Source of the DNA: Paraescarpia echinospica | Lineage: Eukaryota; Annelida; Polychaeta; Sabellida; Siboglinidae | Length of the DNA stretch: 64,000 nt | Reading direction: 5' to 3' | NCBI GenBank assembly: GCA_020002185.1 | Contig: CM034534.1 | Coordinates: 19,140,771-19,204,770 of the forward strand | Shown: positions 10,911 through 22,560 of the stretch, one piece after another | Layout: each line of letters opens with the position of its first letter | How positions within the stretch are numbered: the first letter of the stretch is position 1 | Made by a program: the position numbers and the translations under genes | The notes under the pieces: model-generated | Database searches by the model: none | Told to the model about the DNA's origin: nothing | Seen by the model: only the letters and a program-made list of their open reading frames with translations

Positions 10911-13370
10911 GTGACCTAAGCTAAGCTAAGATTTGTTGCCCCCTAACGAACTACACCAACTTGCAAATACTGAAGTATCCCTTGCAAGTCAGGCCAAAGC
11001 AATTATATAATTGCTTTGGTCAGGCCTTGCTGTCAGTCACCAACGTCACGTCGTAGTGTACAGAATACTTATATGAAGCATTTTTCACCCACATTATGAC
11101 CTGTTATATCAATGTTGGAGTTTAAAAGAACTCAAAGATGAACGGAAGAAACGAAGTGCCAAGCACTGAAGCAGTCTGCCAGAAAACGCGAATTGATTGT
11201 CAGGTAGGTAGGTACTGTTTGTGAGCGATAATTCATGATGTTTCGAAAACTGTCAATACTAATATTTATTCGTACTATAACGTGTACAATTAATTGAATA
11301 TTATTAACGATATAGCCGAGCATCGGAACCGTGTGCCTCAGCGGTAAAGATCCGAGCATTGAACGGGCATGCGCCAGTCATCACGTGTTTGCTCTCGCTT
11401 CCGCTAAATATGGCAATAGAGCATAGCGTAGTTTTATTTGGGATCAACGTTGGCGATACGGAACATCCTTTGAAAATCACATTTTATAAACTAATTATGA
11501 CCAATAATATATTAACTTGTGCAATTAATTAGTTTGGCTGACTAAAAAGTATTTTTTATAATATTGAATGCTATTTGACATTTTAAAACCATGCCATGCT
11601 TGTCGTCATGCAAACTGATTATTAAGTCATTTTGAACTTCTTCTGATATAGACAGAATGTATTGAACATTAAATTAAAGTTGTATTCTGACAACGTTCAT
11701 CTTTTAAATACAAATTTCCAGTGAATCGTCATGCCCCATACAATACATAATTTTCATCAACTCCATATACATTTTTGTTCACACAATATGTAATTCTAAG
11801 ATCCAAATTAAAATTACGTATGCATGTCATGTTTATTTTTTGCAAAAGGGTAATTTATCAAATAACATAAAATGCTAAAGTGACATATACGGTAGCAAGT
11901 ATACTCAAATAAGTATATATTGACATTATTGTTTAGGTTGTATATATACACCTTAAACATGGTTGTGTAACTCAGAATGCAACTTTAATCTATGACGAGT
12001 AGTTTTTAACATATGACTGATAATTAAAATGTAACATTTCAAATGGACCCTGTGACCTTAAGCCAGTGGCGTTTTAAAGATTGAATTAATATTTTCATTT
12101 GATATTTTAGAATTATTTTATTGTTAATTAAGATAGCCTAAAGTAAATATTAGATAGTCCAATTACTATTTATATGTAATGTATTTACATATATTTAAAC
12201 TGGCTAATAGGTTTATAGTGTCAGTACTTAGACACTGATGTTATTCTGCAACTGTGATTGTATTTATAGCATTACTTGACATGTTCTTTCACATATCTGT
12301 ATGCACTATTTCAATAAAATCTTCTTCTGGTGTTTCTACTCTGCTGTTGTCATAACTCATCATAACTTGTATATCATTATATGTAGAACACATAATAGAG
12401 GCGTACCCAAGATTGATATATTTGTGGGTTCCCAAATGGGTATCACAGTAACGGTGGATGTTGCCTGCCATCATTCACTGTACACTGCTGTATAGTGGGG
12501 GGGTTTCTGGGCAACGAGAACACTCCCCTAGGCACGCACCCGCATAATAACATGAACAATAATAATAATGACTTCTTTATTTATATACATACATATTTTA
12601 CAAAACTACTATTGCCCACACATATAGGGCCTACATTAAAATAGTTCTGTATGTCCTTGCCAATACTTATGCTTTTCGTGTAATTATGATACCATAGTTT
12701 TATTCCGTTGATATTTTGTTAGCAATTATGTGCATGTATATGCTGTAATTAGACTACACTGCTTTGAGCAATTGCTTTTACAAATTACTATAGCTATAGG
12801 TGTACTAAAAGTATATTTTATTTATAATAATATGCTTTATTCGCAGACTCCACACAACAAACAAATGCATTATTGCGTTCTATAGTTGTGATATTGGCAA
12901 TAGTTACATATGGCCAGTAAGTAAAATATTGCTGCTACTTGAACCATCAATAAAAATATAATTTAGAACTATAACCGGCATGAACTCTCTATACCGGCAT
13001 GTAAATCTATGTCAAACACAATACCAGCAGATTACTGTAAATAAACATTTCAGTAGCACTATAATATCTGTCAAATCCTAACACCATTTGGAACATATTG
13101 TTGTAAGAGACACATTTTCTAATAGCATATATTTATGAAAATTCCATCATAAAATAGTAAACAAAGTTTTGTTTATATCATTTGAACACATAAATGTTCT
13201 TATAATCATGTTGCGTCGTGCAAATGACTGGCGGCATTACCGAGATAATAATAGTATATATTCAATGTATAGTTCTAGTTGTCTCCAGCGCTTGGCAATG
13301 TTCTATTAACTGACTAGTCTGTAGTATTGTGGTTACAATGTAATGGTCTTATGAGGTCTCATTCTTTATA
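10911..13370. other. AT-rich stretch, no gene seen
   Basis: About 2.4 kb without a supported exon, RNA gene or complete element. Open frames of 60-75 codons at 11132-11359 and 12289-12495 have no recognisable product. A B-box-like tRNA-derived piece may exist near 11330 but is too weak to call. Confidence 0.5.
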
Positions 13371-13660
13371 TGCTGGCACTGAGGGTGGTTACTACCAGGG
13401 TGCTTGTCGTCCTCAGTGGTTCTTTTACGTCCCAAATTGAGACGGAACCTACATTAATGTGATCACCGAGCCACGAGGGATACACAGTCCCCAATTTTGA
13501 GAGCCAGATTTTTACACCAAATATCATGCCTGCTCGGTCCAGGTTTCGAACTCAGAGCACTGGCATGCCAGGCGGATGTGCTAACCACTACACTAGCCAC
13601 ACTCTCTGTATAATTTGTTTCTGCTGTTGGGATAAATAAAATGCATCCTTACCTTACCTA
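13370..13660 (-). mobile_element. tRNA-derived SINE, second family, reverse orientation
   Basis: Read on the minus strand, 13600-13535 gives an A-box-like TAGTGTAGTGGTTAGC, then a B box in GAGTTCGAAACCTGG, the layout of a tRNA-derived SINE head. The body (TGATCACATTAATGTAGG, a poly-purine region) differs from the SINE at 4024, so it is a separate family. Confidence 0.6.
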
Positions 13661-13861
13661 AAGATGGGAGGGTGTGTTTCTATATTTCATAAAAACCTTG
13701 GAGTAACATACACTATCGAGAGGGATGCGGGGGTACCAGCCCAGCCTGATCACAGTGCTTTCTTCTATATCATGAGCAGTCTTACTCCAAAACCACTATA
13801 CTTTATCTTAGTCACATATTGAACATAAGTTGGGATAATGTCATTGTTTTTCATTTTACAG

Positions 13862-14035
13862 GTTAATGAAGAGGAGCTCAGCATGAAACTGCCGCAGAAT
13901 AACATGTATAGGGATCAGGGACGTACATGGTGGTAAGCACCAACTACCCAAATTTACACTGGGGAGTCTAGAGGAATACTTATCCCAGTACGGAAAGAAG
14001 CTGGAGGAAAATGGGAGGTCTTTATACAAAGAAAG
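13862..14035 (+). pseudogene. possible exon of decayed SWIM gene
   Basis: A TTTTACAG acceptor and AAAG|GTGAGT donor bound a 174-base segment. One frame reads LGSLEEYLSQYGKKLEENG, then RSLYKER, but another part needs a different frame. Such text would suit the N-terminal part of the SWIM-domain genes common in invertebrates. Its link to the SWIM exon at 15069 is inferred from order and strand only. Confidence 0.3.
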
Positions 14036-14934
14036 GTGAGTTATCTTAACATTAAACTAAAAGGACTGTAGGATTAAAGATATATATGCGATTAACCACA
14101 TGAGCTTAGTAGTTTGTACGTCCCTGTCAAATATGATACTGCCTCGATGAAATAATAGTTTTCTTTGTCAATGGATACCAGCAGGCTTATTTGTAAATGT
14201 ATGTCTTAAAATGTAAGAACAAACATTCGAAACATAACAATAAATTATTCAGGATCAGTATTCTGGAATACCCTGCCTCATAAACTTAGAATACTCCTGA
14301 CCATTAACCAGTTTAAAAGAAACCTAACAGCTCCTTACTCGTGAATTATTATTGATATTACATTATATATGTGTCTGAGTAAATATATATAGGTGAAGCA
14401 CAATACTGGGCCAAAAAAGAGGACTGGACAACAAAAACAAAAAGTCTTAGATGGTAACCAAGATACATCTACACATAAAATTAAAGAAGATAAGATATCT
14501 TTACTCACTTTTATGTGGCGCAATGCCAAGTGAAGTTGATGATTTAAAATATGAGAATGTGAAACCTTTCAGAATTAAAAAAAATTGCTTGACTGATGTA
14601 TGCTAGTACCTCATCAGAATCCAACCAAGACTTTTAAAATGTTAAGAATGATCAGAGCACTCTGGACGTGAAATGGTGGACACTGTAACTTACGAAATGC
14701 ACCACATTGTCCACAACCACAATTTTTTTTAAACAACAATAAACCGGCAGGATGCGTTTTTTTGTGTCTCTTCTTTCTTCATGGGCCTAAGATACAGCAC
14801 AAATGTTATCAACAGGAACTGTCCGCAAAGAAGCTGGTTATGGAATAAATATAGCGTAACTTACATGACACCAATTTGGCCCGGTATTGTTCGACTCCAA
14901 TTTTCTTTTATATAATGTACATTGTTTTCTTCAG

Positions 14935-15640
14935 GTTATTGCAGTATATGCGTTCCACCACAAACAACACACAAGGAAAGTGGTTTGTGTCAGCTGTTAT
15001 GTGGGCAGAGATGAGGTAGTCTACCTCATAAAGTAGATGTGTCCATGAACAATGATGCGGTGGTGTAAGAAGCACTATGTGAATGTGGTGCTGGGCAGGG
15101 CCCTACAGCTCACTGCAAGCATGTTGCAGCAATTCTGTTCAGCCTGACACTACTATCAGACAGGAACTATTTTGACAGAAGTGACATGTACACAGGTAAG
15201 ACTTTTAAAAAACACGTATTTTCTGCATTCAGTGTACTATGTACAAATATTGGGGCAACTGTCAATGCACAAAAAAATGGCATTTAGTTTATCCCAATTT
15301 TATACAAATAAGCTGGGTAGTTTCAAGAATGTGACATGCTCTTGTCAACATATCAGCAACAATAAATAAATGAAAGGGTTAAAATGCATATACAATTCAT
15401 AAATGTACACTTTGACTTGACCTGCAGGTCCTCCAGACGTTCCATCATGCTATACCTTTTAAAGGAACTCCTGTCAAGTCCAGCAGATTACATGCAATTC
15501 GTGGGAAGGACAATGCGGACCTTATATATGATCCTTGATCAGAGCAACTGTAGAACAACGACTCTTCTCCAGACAGGTTCACTCTATTTGACGAAACAAA
15601 TCTTATACAGCTTGTATTCCTTTTACAGACCAATTGAAAA
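14935..15640 (+). pseudogene. decayed SWIM-type zinc-finger gene
   Basis: SWIM fingers (CxC...CxH) bind zinc and occur in MuDR-type transposases and in many invertebrate proteins that also carry a YqaJ-like nuclease domain. Here LCECGAGQGPTAHCKHVAA gives Cys at 15078, 15084 and 15114 and His at 15120. A donor ACAG|GTAAGA follows at 15195/15196 and an acceptor CTGCAG at 15422-15427. The next exon reads VLQTFHHAIPFKGTPVKSS, then NADLIYDP, typical of the segment after SWIM in those proteins. A stop lies just before the finger, the two exons do not join in frame, and stops follow in the second exon. It is a relic, either of a host gene or of transposon-derived DNA. Confidence 0.65.
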
Positions 15641-15725
15641 ATAGTTACTTGTCAAAACATGGGCATTAGTGCAGTCTCTGGCTTTATGTATAAAGCAAAT
15701 AATACAATGTTGCTTATATCTCAAT

Positions 15726-16036
15726 AGGCAAACAACGTCCGGCGCAAAAGAGAGGAACATGTATGAGTTAGTGGTCTACTCATAATGTGTACGTCAATAA
15801 ATGCTCCTTCATTGCAATCAACTAGTAACGATGTGTATGGATCAAAACTGTTAATTATTCGTTAACTATGGAACAGTTTTTATTATATTATGTAAAAACA
15901 AGACGAATTGGTAGTTTCTTGATCAATTGACAATTCTGTGGAATGTCATATTGCAAGTGACCTAGACCAACATCAGAAGCGTTGCATCTCATCCGTAAAA
16001 AGCGACAGCACTAACTGCCAATATATAAGGGTAATA
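15726..16036 (+). repeat. segmental duplicate of 33871-34198
   Basis: Starts inside what was the end of a channel N-terminal exon (CAAACAACGTCCGGCGCA) and continues through intron sequence ending ATATAAGGGTAATAC. The same order occurs at 33871-34198. In this copy a Gypsy LTR follows at once; in the other a LINE fragment does. Confidence 0.85.
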
Positions 16037-16037
16037 C

Positions 16038-16224
16038 GTCAGTACACAATACATCATCAGTCATGTATCATACATTTACAGTTACGAGTATGAGATACAG
16101 ACACACATGGCTACACTACCATTTGTTTATAAAAAATATTATGTCACTCAAGGGTACAGGATCAGACTAATCAAATCGATGACGAGGCTGTATCAGTCGA
16201 TAACTAAATACAGGGTATATAACA
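16038..16224 (-). mobile_element. Gypsy element A, 3' LTR
   Basis: Similar to the LTR at 38136-38286: shared CATGGCTACAC.. CCATTTGTTTATA, CAAATCGATGACGA and CGATAACTAAATACAGGGTA. On the minus strand it begins TGTTATATACCC and is preceded by a polypurine tract (AAAGGGGAGGAAG, 16225-16238), as required for a 3' LTR. The lower edge is uncertain (16038 or 16064). Confidence 0.8.
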
Positions 16225-17660
16225 CTTCCTCCCCTTTAACTATTAAAATCCAACAAAATGCAAGCATACACAGAGTTCAACTGTAATGCTTTACAGTGTC
16301 CAGTTTTGCTTCGAAATAATAACTAACTATTTCAACATAATCAGTCATGTACACTTTTTAAAACATAATTAGTACGCATTTAACAACTTCAAGAATTATC
16401 CAAATTACTAAGGGATAGACAGTCCCTCAGACAGTCTGTGCTAGGGATTATTATGCCCTATGTAAAGCACTAGACTGTTTCCAAATAAGTCTTTCACAAG
16501 TCCAGTCTTTTTGGAGCTTTCCACACCCTCTCTGAGTATCGTTGCACCCTCTCTGGAGATGCATGCGCTGGCGATTGTGGAGTGGGTCGATACACAGGTT
16601 CCACATGAATAGGAACGCTCGTTGGAGTCACACACGTTGGCATTCGAGGCACAGACGCACTTGGTATCGAGGTATCCGTCTGAGGATCAGCCAGTGAAGA
16701 CTCTACGATTTGGTCGTCCCACTCAGTGTCCTCCTCTCTTTCATCCACAACACACTCCGAACAAAGCAAATGATCAACGTGTACGTATTTTCGCTGCTGA
16801 CCAACACGTACTATATACGTCAGTGGGCCTAATTTCTTTACGACTGTCCCTGGTATTTTCTTCAAGCCGCCGCGCATATTTCGTACACCGACATGTTCGT
16901 GTGCCGACAGTGCTCGAATCTTTGTTTGTTTCTGATCGTGGTATAACTTCTGGGTTTGCTGCTTCTGGTGCACTCTCTGTTCTGTTCTTGGTAGTAACAC
17001 GTGAGACATCTTACATGGTTGTTTCTTTAGAAACAGTTCCGCTAGGGAAACGTCCGTCACAGAATGTGGTGTCGTCCAATACCTGAGCAACACGTTTGCC
17101 AGACGATATTATATAAATAACGTAGGGTTTCCTCTCCTAGCGGATGCTGCTTGTTTCCGTAACGCATTTTTCAGAATCTGCACGGTTCATTCCGCAGCTC
17201 CGTTCGATGTTCGATGATACGGTAGTACCAATGTGTGTGTAATCGTTTGACAAACCGACACTCTTCCGACACAAATTGTGGCACATTATCGGACACAATA
17301 TCCTCCGGAAGTCCATAGGCATTGTACAGAATACGCAGTACCTCAATCTCAATGGTCTTCAGAGCATTGGTTGTGTTCATGTGTTTGAACCCTATCCACT
17401 TCCAGTGACTACCGATTATTATCAATGAATTCTCGCCATCCTTCTCACCGAAATCGATGTGTAGCCTCTGCCACACTCTTGTTGGCCATTTCCATGGATG
17501 TAGAGGTGCTCTCCTCACTGCTTTGCATATTTCACAGCTTCTCGCCATCAGTTCAATTTCCTCATTGAGATTCGGCCATCAGAGATAACTGCAAGGTACC
17601 GCTTTCATGGCTACCATACCTGATTGCTCCTCACACAGGCCATCCACTAATTAACACGCG
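16225..17660 (-). mobile_element. Gypsy element A, integrase half
   Basis: Minus strand Ty3/Gypsy pol remnant. From 17650 downward: a zinc-binding segment (YLWWPNLNEEI, CEICKAVRRAP), then the catalytic core WQRLHIDF, then GLPEDIVSDNVPQFVSEE (D present, DNGPQ altered to DNVPQ), a frameshift, then the C-terminal domain at 16494-17093 with IRALSAHEHVGVRN, PGTVVKKLGPLTYIV, and a proline/serine-rich tail. No reverse transcriptase is attached. The missing 5' half is what survives in element B (35545-38286). Confidence 0.88.
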
Positions 17661-17916
17661 TGCCAATAATTAGTCTATTCTGGTTGCTCTGCTGATATAT
17701 TGTGCATCAACTGATAGTTGCTTGAGACATGAGCCGTCCAGTTACCAACGCGTCTATTTTGTGCTGATATTGGTAGATTAACTTTTTTATATTTGCCTGT
17801 GTCACGGGTCAGAATTAACATAAGTTTATGGCTCGATAATGACCTGTTGCTGCATCTGCATTAGCGGTTCTTAACCCGTTGGTCGCGACCCAAATTTGTA
17901 TGTATTTTTAATCAAC
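17661..17916 (+). repeat. duplicate of gene A intron sequence
   Basis: From about 17735 the sequence follows gene A intron 1110-1170 (GTTACCAACGCGTCTATT, then GGTAGATTAACTTTTTT). It marks the 5' side of duplicated block I. Confidence 0.55.
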
Positions 17917-18262
17917 GCAAGGCGGCAGGAGATGCCTTGCAAAACTAAATTGAGACTATACAATAATAACGTCTTCAGTGTACTTCACTATTGCTGTGAG
18001 TGTTGGAAACTGACATAAAAAAATAACAAGTAAACTTGAGACCTTCCAAATTAAGTGTCTCCGGAAGATTATAGGGGTATTGTTGCCCAACAATATCACC
18101 AATGAGCAGGACATGTGCATAAAATTAGCGAAGAGAGTGCGACCGAATGCTTCCCAGAGAAGTCAGTATGGTGTTCGAACATATTGGTGTGGCATGGTGT
18201 AATGCGTAAAGCGCTTTCAGCAGTCCAAACGATTGGATACCTCGTTATATCAGAACGTACTT
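17917..18262 (+). mobile_element. LINE RT fragment plus SINE tail, duplicated copy
   Basis: Matches gene A intron 1885-2190: the LINE frame TKLRLYNNNVFSVLHYCC, here longer (text resembling CLRKIIG up to about 18130), then the SINE tail from CGAATGCTTCCCAGAGAAG to GATTGGATACCTCGTTATA. The LINE/SINE fusion is therefore older than the duplication. Confidence 0.7.
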
Positions 18263-18306
18263 TTTTAAATATAACAACTGTTACCTAAAGTTTGCGTATG
18301 TTTCAG

Positions 18307-19480
18307 AGTCGTTCACCAGGAATCTGTCTGCATGCAGCGACTGCCCCAAGTCATGTGATGTCACTCATTACAGACTGTCAACGAGCTACGCTTCGGCAAA
18401 TCAGAGAAAAGGTAGTCGATTTGGTTTGATGGGTGACATGCTGCAGAGGTTGAGAGAGCACTTGAACAAGTCGATGGACACGAGGGAGCATATTGTAACA
18501 GAACAGAAAGACGGCGAGCCAACATCGAAGAGATAACAAAAACGCTTGGAAGTGTGCTCCCCCTGGATATGGGACGTGGATATGTAGACCATAGCGTAAT
18601 GGGCATTATAGAATTGTACGTTCGCGACAACGTTGGCGAGACCATCAACTATTTCATGGAAATAGGATTTCAGAAAATGGAAGACAACTTGCAGTATGAG
18701 TTTATTGCTGCATTGGATAAAATTAGTGTGTATCAGAGTATATCTACTTCGTACGAACTTTCTCAAATAATTGAACGTTCTTTAGAGAGCATTGACGAAG
18801 AAACGTGACGAACGGCTGTTTGATTGCGTCTTAAAGAAAACCTCATTCCATCAAAGAGAACGTTGCACAATCTAGACCTAGTGCACAGCGCCTAATGTAA
18901 CGGTGTTCCGTTGATGTCGTTCTCGGCCACTCAGTATGGCAGCTACGAATCTTACTATTTAAAAGCTTTGCTAATTCAGAGCGCAGAAGTAAATGAGACT
19001 CACTCGCCTTAGAAGACACGTCACAAAATATGCATATCATATTGATACACTGGCATGTTTCCGATCTGTTTCAGTATGAATAAAAATTCTTAGATTACAA
19101 ACAACGGATCTCTGCTATGGATGATAGTAATCGACATGACGTTGTCCTTCTCAAGGCTACATTGACAGAAATAGTTGAGCTATTTAGTGAATTCAAAGAC
19201 AAAGACAGTGGCGGATAACTTGAATAAATCGTTCGACACGAAGGAATGAGTCGTGCCAGAAAGATGTCGATGTAACCCCGACGAGACAAACAAGTTTCTT
19301 GTTCCCACTCCAAAGAACGAACTCGCATATGTAGTAGAGGAGACCAAACCAGACCAACGCTAAAACATCCTCATTCACAGCTAACAAATCATAGTGGAAG
19401 ATGGATATCAGAAATGGAAGATGAAGTGCGAAATAGGTATATTACCCCTCTTAGTATACAATTATTACTATCAATTATAC
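18307..19480 (+). pseudogene. broken copy I of the channel long exon (chimeric)
   Basis: After TTTCAG it follows gene A's long exon closely (CSDCPKSCDVTHYRLSTSYA; the first Cys of CDCP is displaced). A frameshift near 18500, in-frame stops near 18807 and 18896, and deletions around 19060-19085 break it. From 19091 it matches gene A 3155-3250. At about 19190 it switches to the short-type insert seen in copies II and III (CAGTGGCGGATAACTTGAAT). It ends with MEDEVRN-type text at 19420-19440. It looks like a recombinant between two paralog types. Confidence 0.88.
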
Positions 19481-20430
19481 TTTGCAAAGTGATATATATA
19501 TATATATATATATACACTGTATAATGTTGGCGTCAACTGCGCATCGTTGGGTGTTACTCAATGACGTTGTGTTATATCCAGAGTGTAATGGCATGGGTAT
19601 ATATATCCGTCTTACATAATGTATGGATTCTTTACATAAACCAAACGTGTAACTTGATCATGCAAATTGATAAGAATGAATACGAACTGTTAAAGAAAAA
19701 CGATGGCATGATGCTGATCATTTTCGGAACCGTCAAATCGCGTTAATTTAACAAATCAGCAAGAGCAAATTTCCATATTTATTGCGTTATTTCTTGTCAG
19801 AAAGGTGTATGTTACAATAAAAGAATTTCTAAAACGGTCTATGTGAGATATGTGTCCGGTGCCGAACATCTGATAAACGTAAGACAATGGGGCACGCATT
19901 GCAAAACTGAATTTGTCAAACAGTAACAATTCGCGACGCGCAGATATTTAGGCTATTTTAAGTGCAATGAGAAACAAATGTCACCAATATAACTTTACTG
20001 CCTTGTTTTAATGACTTACTTGTAATTAAAACGTTCGGACAGCATCTGTTAAATGGCCGATGTAGTGCAGTACTTAATCAGAGTCGACGGTCACAACAGG
20101 TGTGTCCTCCGCGCTCGAAATAACCGCTGCCCGCTGTCTTGCTCCAATGGTGTAGATGTCGTCACTTCCTGCAGCACTGACACAGAGAACGAAGACCGAA
20201 GGCTGTAATGCATCGACATGATACGGGAGTAAAAAGAAGTGATCAGCGAAGAAAGGAGGAGCTGAGCGGATAACAAATTATAGAAGAAGCTGGTGACGGG
20301 GCGGAGAGAATGGGAGTAGAACAGTTTAAAAAGAAAACAGATGCCCAGATAGTACAGAACGAAAACGAACGATACAGGGGAATGTAAACGGTTAGTGGAG
20401 AGACCGGGGGAATATCAGTGAGGGAAAAAC
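19481..20430 (+). repeat. duplicated block I, middle part
   Basis: Contains an AT run (19493-19516), then non-coding sequence shared with 48700-49700 and 54500-54900 (for example AAATTGATAAGAATGAATACGAACT and TTTCTTGTCAGAAAGGTG). Around 20050-20110 it shares the 5' flank of the channel N-terminal exon (GAGTCGACGGTCACAACAGG), but the exon itself is gone here. The open frames at 19561-19746 and 20091-20613 are not conserved between blocks. Confidence 0.6.
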
Positions 20431-20640
20431 ATAAATCGAAGATCGGAATCGTGGCCAGACCCCACAACAACAGAACAAAATATCATAGACTGGGAGGGAG
20501 TGGAAATAGTAGACTAGGAAGCCAACATATGAACACGAAACATAAAGGAAACCGTATGGATCAGAAAGGCCAAAACACCAATCAATCGAGAGAGGGGAAT
20601 TACGAACTCTCACTTGTGAGATGTATTTAATAAGTTGGCA
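20430..20640 (+). mobile_element. Penelope-like element fragment, block I
   Basis: The 3' end of the GIY-YIG endonuclease text seen better at 50090-50480: ATAGACTGGGAGGGAGTGGA, then GAAGCCAACATATGAACACG, ATTACGAACTCTCA and ATTTAATAAGTTGGCATGC. The catalytic GIY-YIG part is missing. Confidence 0.7.
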
Positions 20641-20744
20641 TGCTACGCTGACGAAAGACTCTATAACTGCTAGGTAAAATCACAAAAAAATATGTTTGAT
20701 TTTACATATCTGTCTTCTCCATTCCGACACCTGTCCATAAACAC

Positions 20745-21245
20745 GGCCTCCTCCTAGTCCACGACGCCCACGTGTGGACCTAGAACGTTATTGTCGCCGG
20801 GCGTATGCTTGTGCTGGGTCGATATTGTGCAACTCTCTGCCACTACAATTGCGTGCAAACGAGAACATTAGGCAGTTAAGGAAACTAATATACTTTGACG
20901 TAATCTAAAATGTGTATTATTTATACATATAGTTTTAATGAATTAATGGTTTTATGTCACTTAACAAGTTATTTTAGTAGGTTCTCAGTATATTTGTTAT
21001 AATTTAGTCAGTATTTGTAGCTTATTTTATTCAGTCTGTTTAGCTTTTTAATATTTTTATAATCGTTGCTTTATCATTTAGATTTATCCGTAATTATACC
21101 ACACATAATTTTTATTACATATTAAATACGTAGGATTTAGTTATGCAAATTTACCGTATTTTGTAAACACCCTTGACATTAGTCCAGGAGTTGATTGTGT
21201 ATTAATACAGTTTTATTATTATAATCATAGTTTTATTTTGGTCAT
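20745..21245 (+). mobile_element. L2/CR1-like LINE 3' end, block I
   Basis: A reading frame with ILCNSLPLQLRANENIRQLR resembles the conserved RT C-terminus (LWNSLPLELR...). An AT-rich 3' end follows with AAACACCCTTGACATTAGTC and a TTATTATTAT tail near 21210. Copies occur at 50635-50860 and 55735-56260. Confidence 0.6.
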
Positions 21246-21259
21246 GTTATCTCTATTTA

Positions 21260-21470
21260 CTGATTAGTGATCCATAATTTCATCTCTGCTGCGTCTTGTG
21301 AAGATACACTTGCCGATGCTTTTTCTTCATACTGGTATGCACAATGCTTTGCAGAATCTCACTGTTTAGACAATATCCGACATTCTTGTGCACATATACT
21401 AGTAACACCACAGCAAGGTATGATTCAGGCGACTTGGCCTTGGACAGCACCTGGCTGCTGCGTCTCGTGA
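21260..21470 (+). repeat. repeated segment upstream of channel start region, copy 1
   Basis: Shares TTTCATCTCTG...GCCGATG and ATACTGGTATGCAC with 56390-56550 and 56800-56970. All three stay open in one frame with text like ADxFSxYWY...SHSLEN. In the other two copies this segment lies just upstream of channel 5' flank sequence. Confidence 0.5.
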
Positions 21471-21999
21471 GGTTTTCCGTGATGAGTAGTTTGGTACCTT
21501 TCATTCGCCGTTTCATCGATAACACTTTTTAGCGATCTTGGTAAGTTGTGAATTTCACGTTGACGCCTCATGGTGTCAAAGTTGATAAGTAGGTGGATGT
21601 CCCGAGCCGGTGACAACGGTCGATGGTCTCATGTCCGATTGGATTGCCGAGCTTGTTGTCACAAAACCGAGTGTAAGTATTAATAAATTAATAAATTGGC
21701 GGTACCCGATTTGACATAGCAAGTTATAGGTTCAGGTGCACTAGGATTCGGAGTGAACGAGAGACATAACGTGACATCAGATATGTATGTACGAGAAGCC
21801 AACTGGCATTCCCATTTAATACATCAACAATAAACAAAAGTGGTTCAGTGATTGTTGGCCAACGATTACTCTGCTATGACATTATATTTATAACACCATA
21901 CATTGTACTCGACGAGTATGCATCTAAATACGAAATTACATGGGAGACAATTTAAACAGCTGGTCACTTACATGAAGACGGGTATACACCGTTGTAAAG

Positions 22000-22560
22000 T
22001 CTATGAACTGTAACCAATGAATGTCTCGTGATGTGTGAATGTCAACGTTCGCATCGGTAGCGTTCGGCTAGATGTCAGTACGAAGTCGAAAGTCGTTCGG
22101 CGTTCGGCGAACGAATTCACGTAGATGAAAGCAGGCGACTCGGGCGATCAAGTAGACGGTAGATTTGCTTTGTCGATCCCACGCGAATCACCAGGCGACA
22201 ATACGGAAACGATGTCACGACTTCGGTGATGTCGAGAAGGTCTGTCACGGAGTCTGTGTTACGACAGCTTGCAGACGAAACGGTGGTGGCCTCGCATTCG
22301 AAGATCACATCAAAACGGAACTGCAGTCGGTTATCGCTCAGTCTTCTTCAACGCGTGAGAAGTGCAGCGTCTCACAACTAATCAGTACTGTTGAAATCGT
22401 AGAAGTATTTACTAAAGGCGTTGGGCGGACACACGTTTCAGCCCAATTCCTGCAGACGAGAGTGCAACACTTTCTTCTACTCAAATGTTCGTCTGGCCTC
22501 GAATGGCCGTCCTGCCCTTATATAGCTTGAATCAGCCTTGACGGCCGGAAGTTAGTCTGA
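22000..22560. other. less AT-rich unit of unknown nature
   Basis: Composition differs from its surroundings. It has a 121-codon + strand open frame (22165-22530) and a 63-codon minus frame, neither recognised. On the minus strand CTATATAAGGGCAGG (near 22520) is a good TATA-type promoter, so a solo LTR read leftward is one possibility. Confidence 0.3.
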
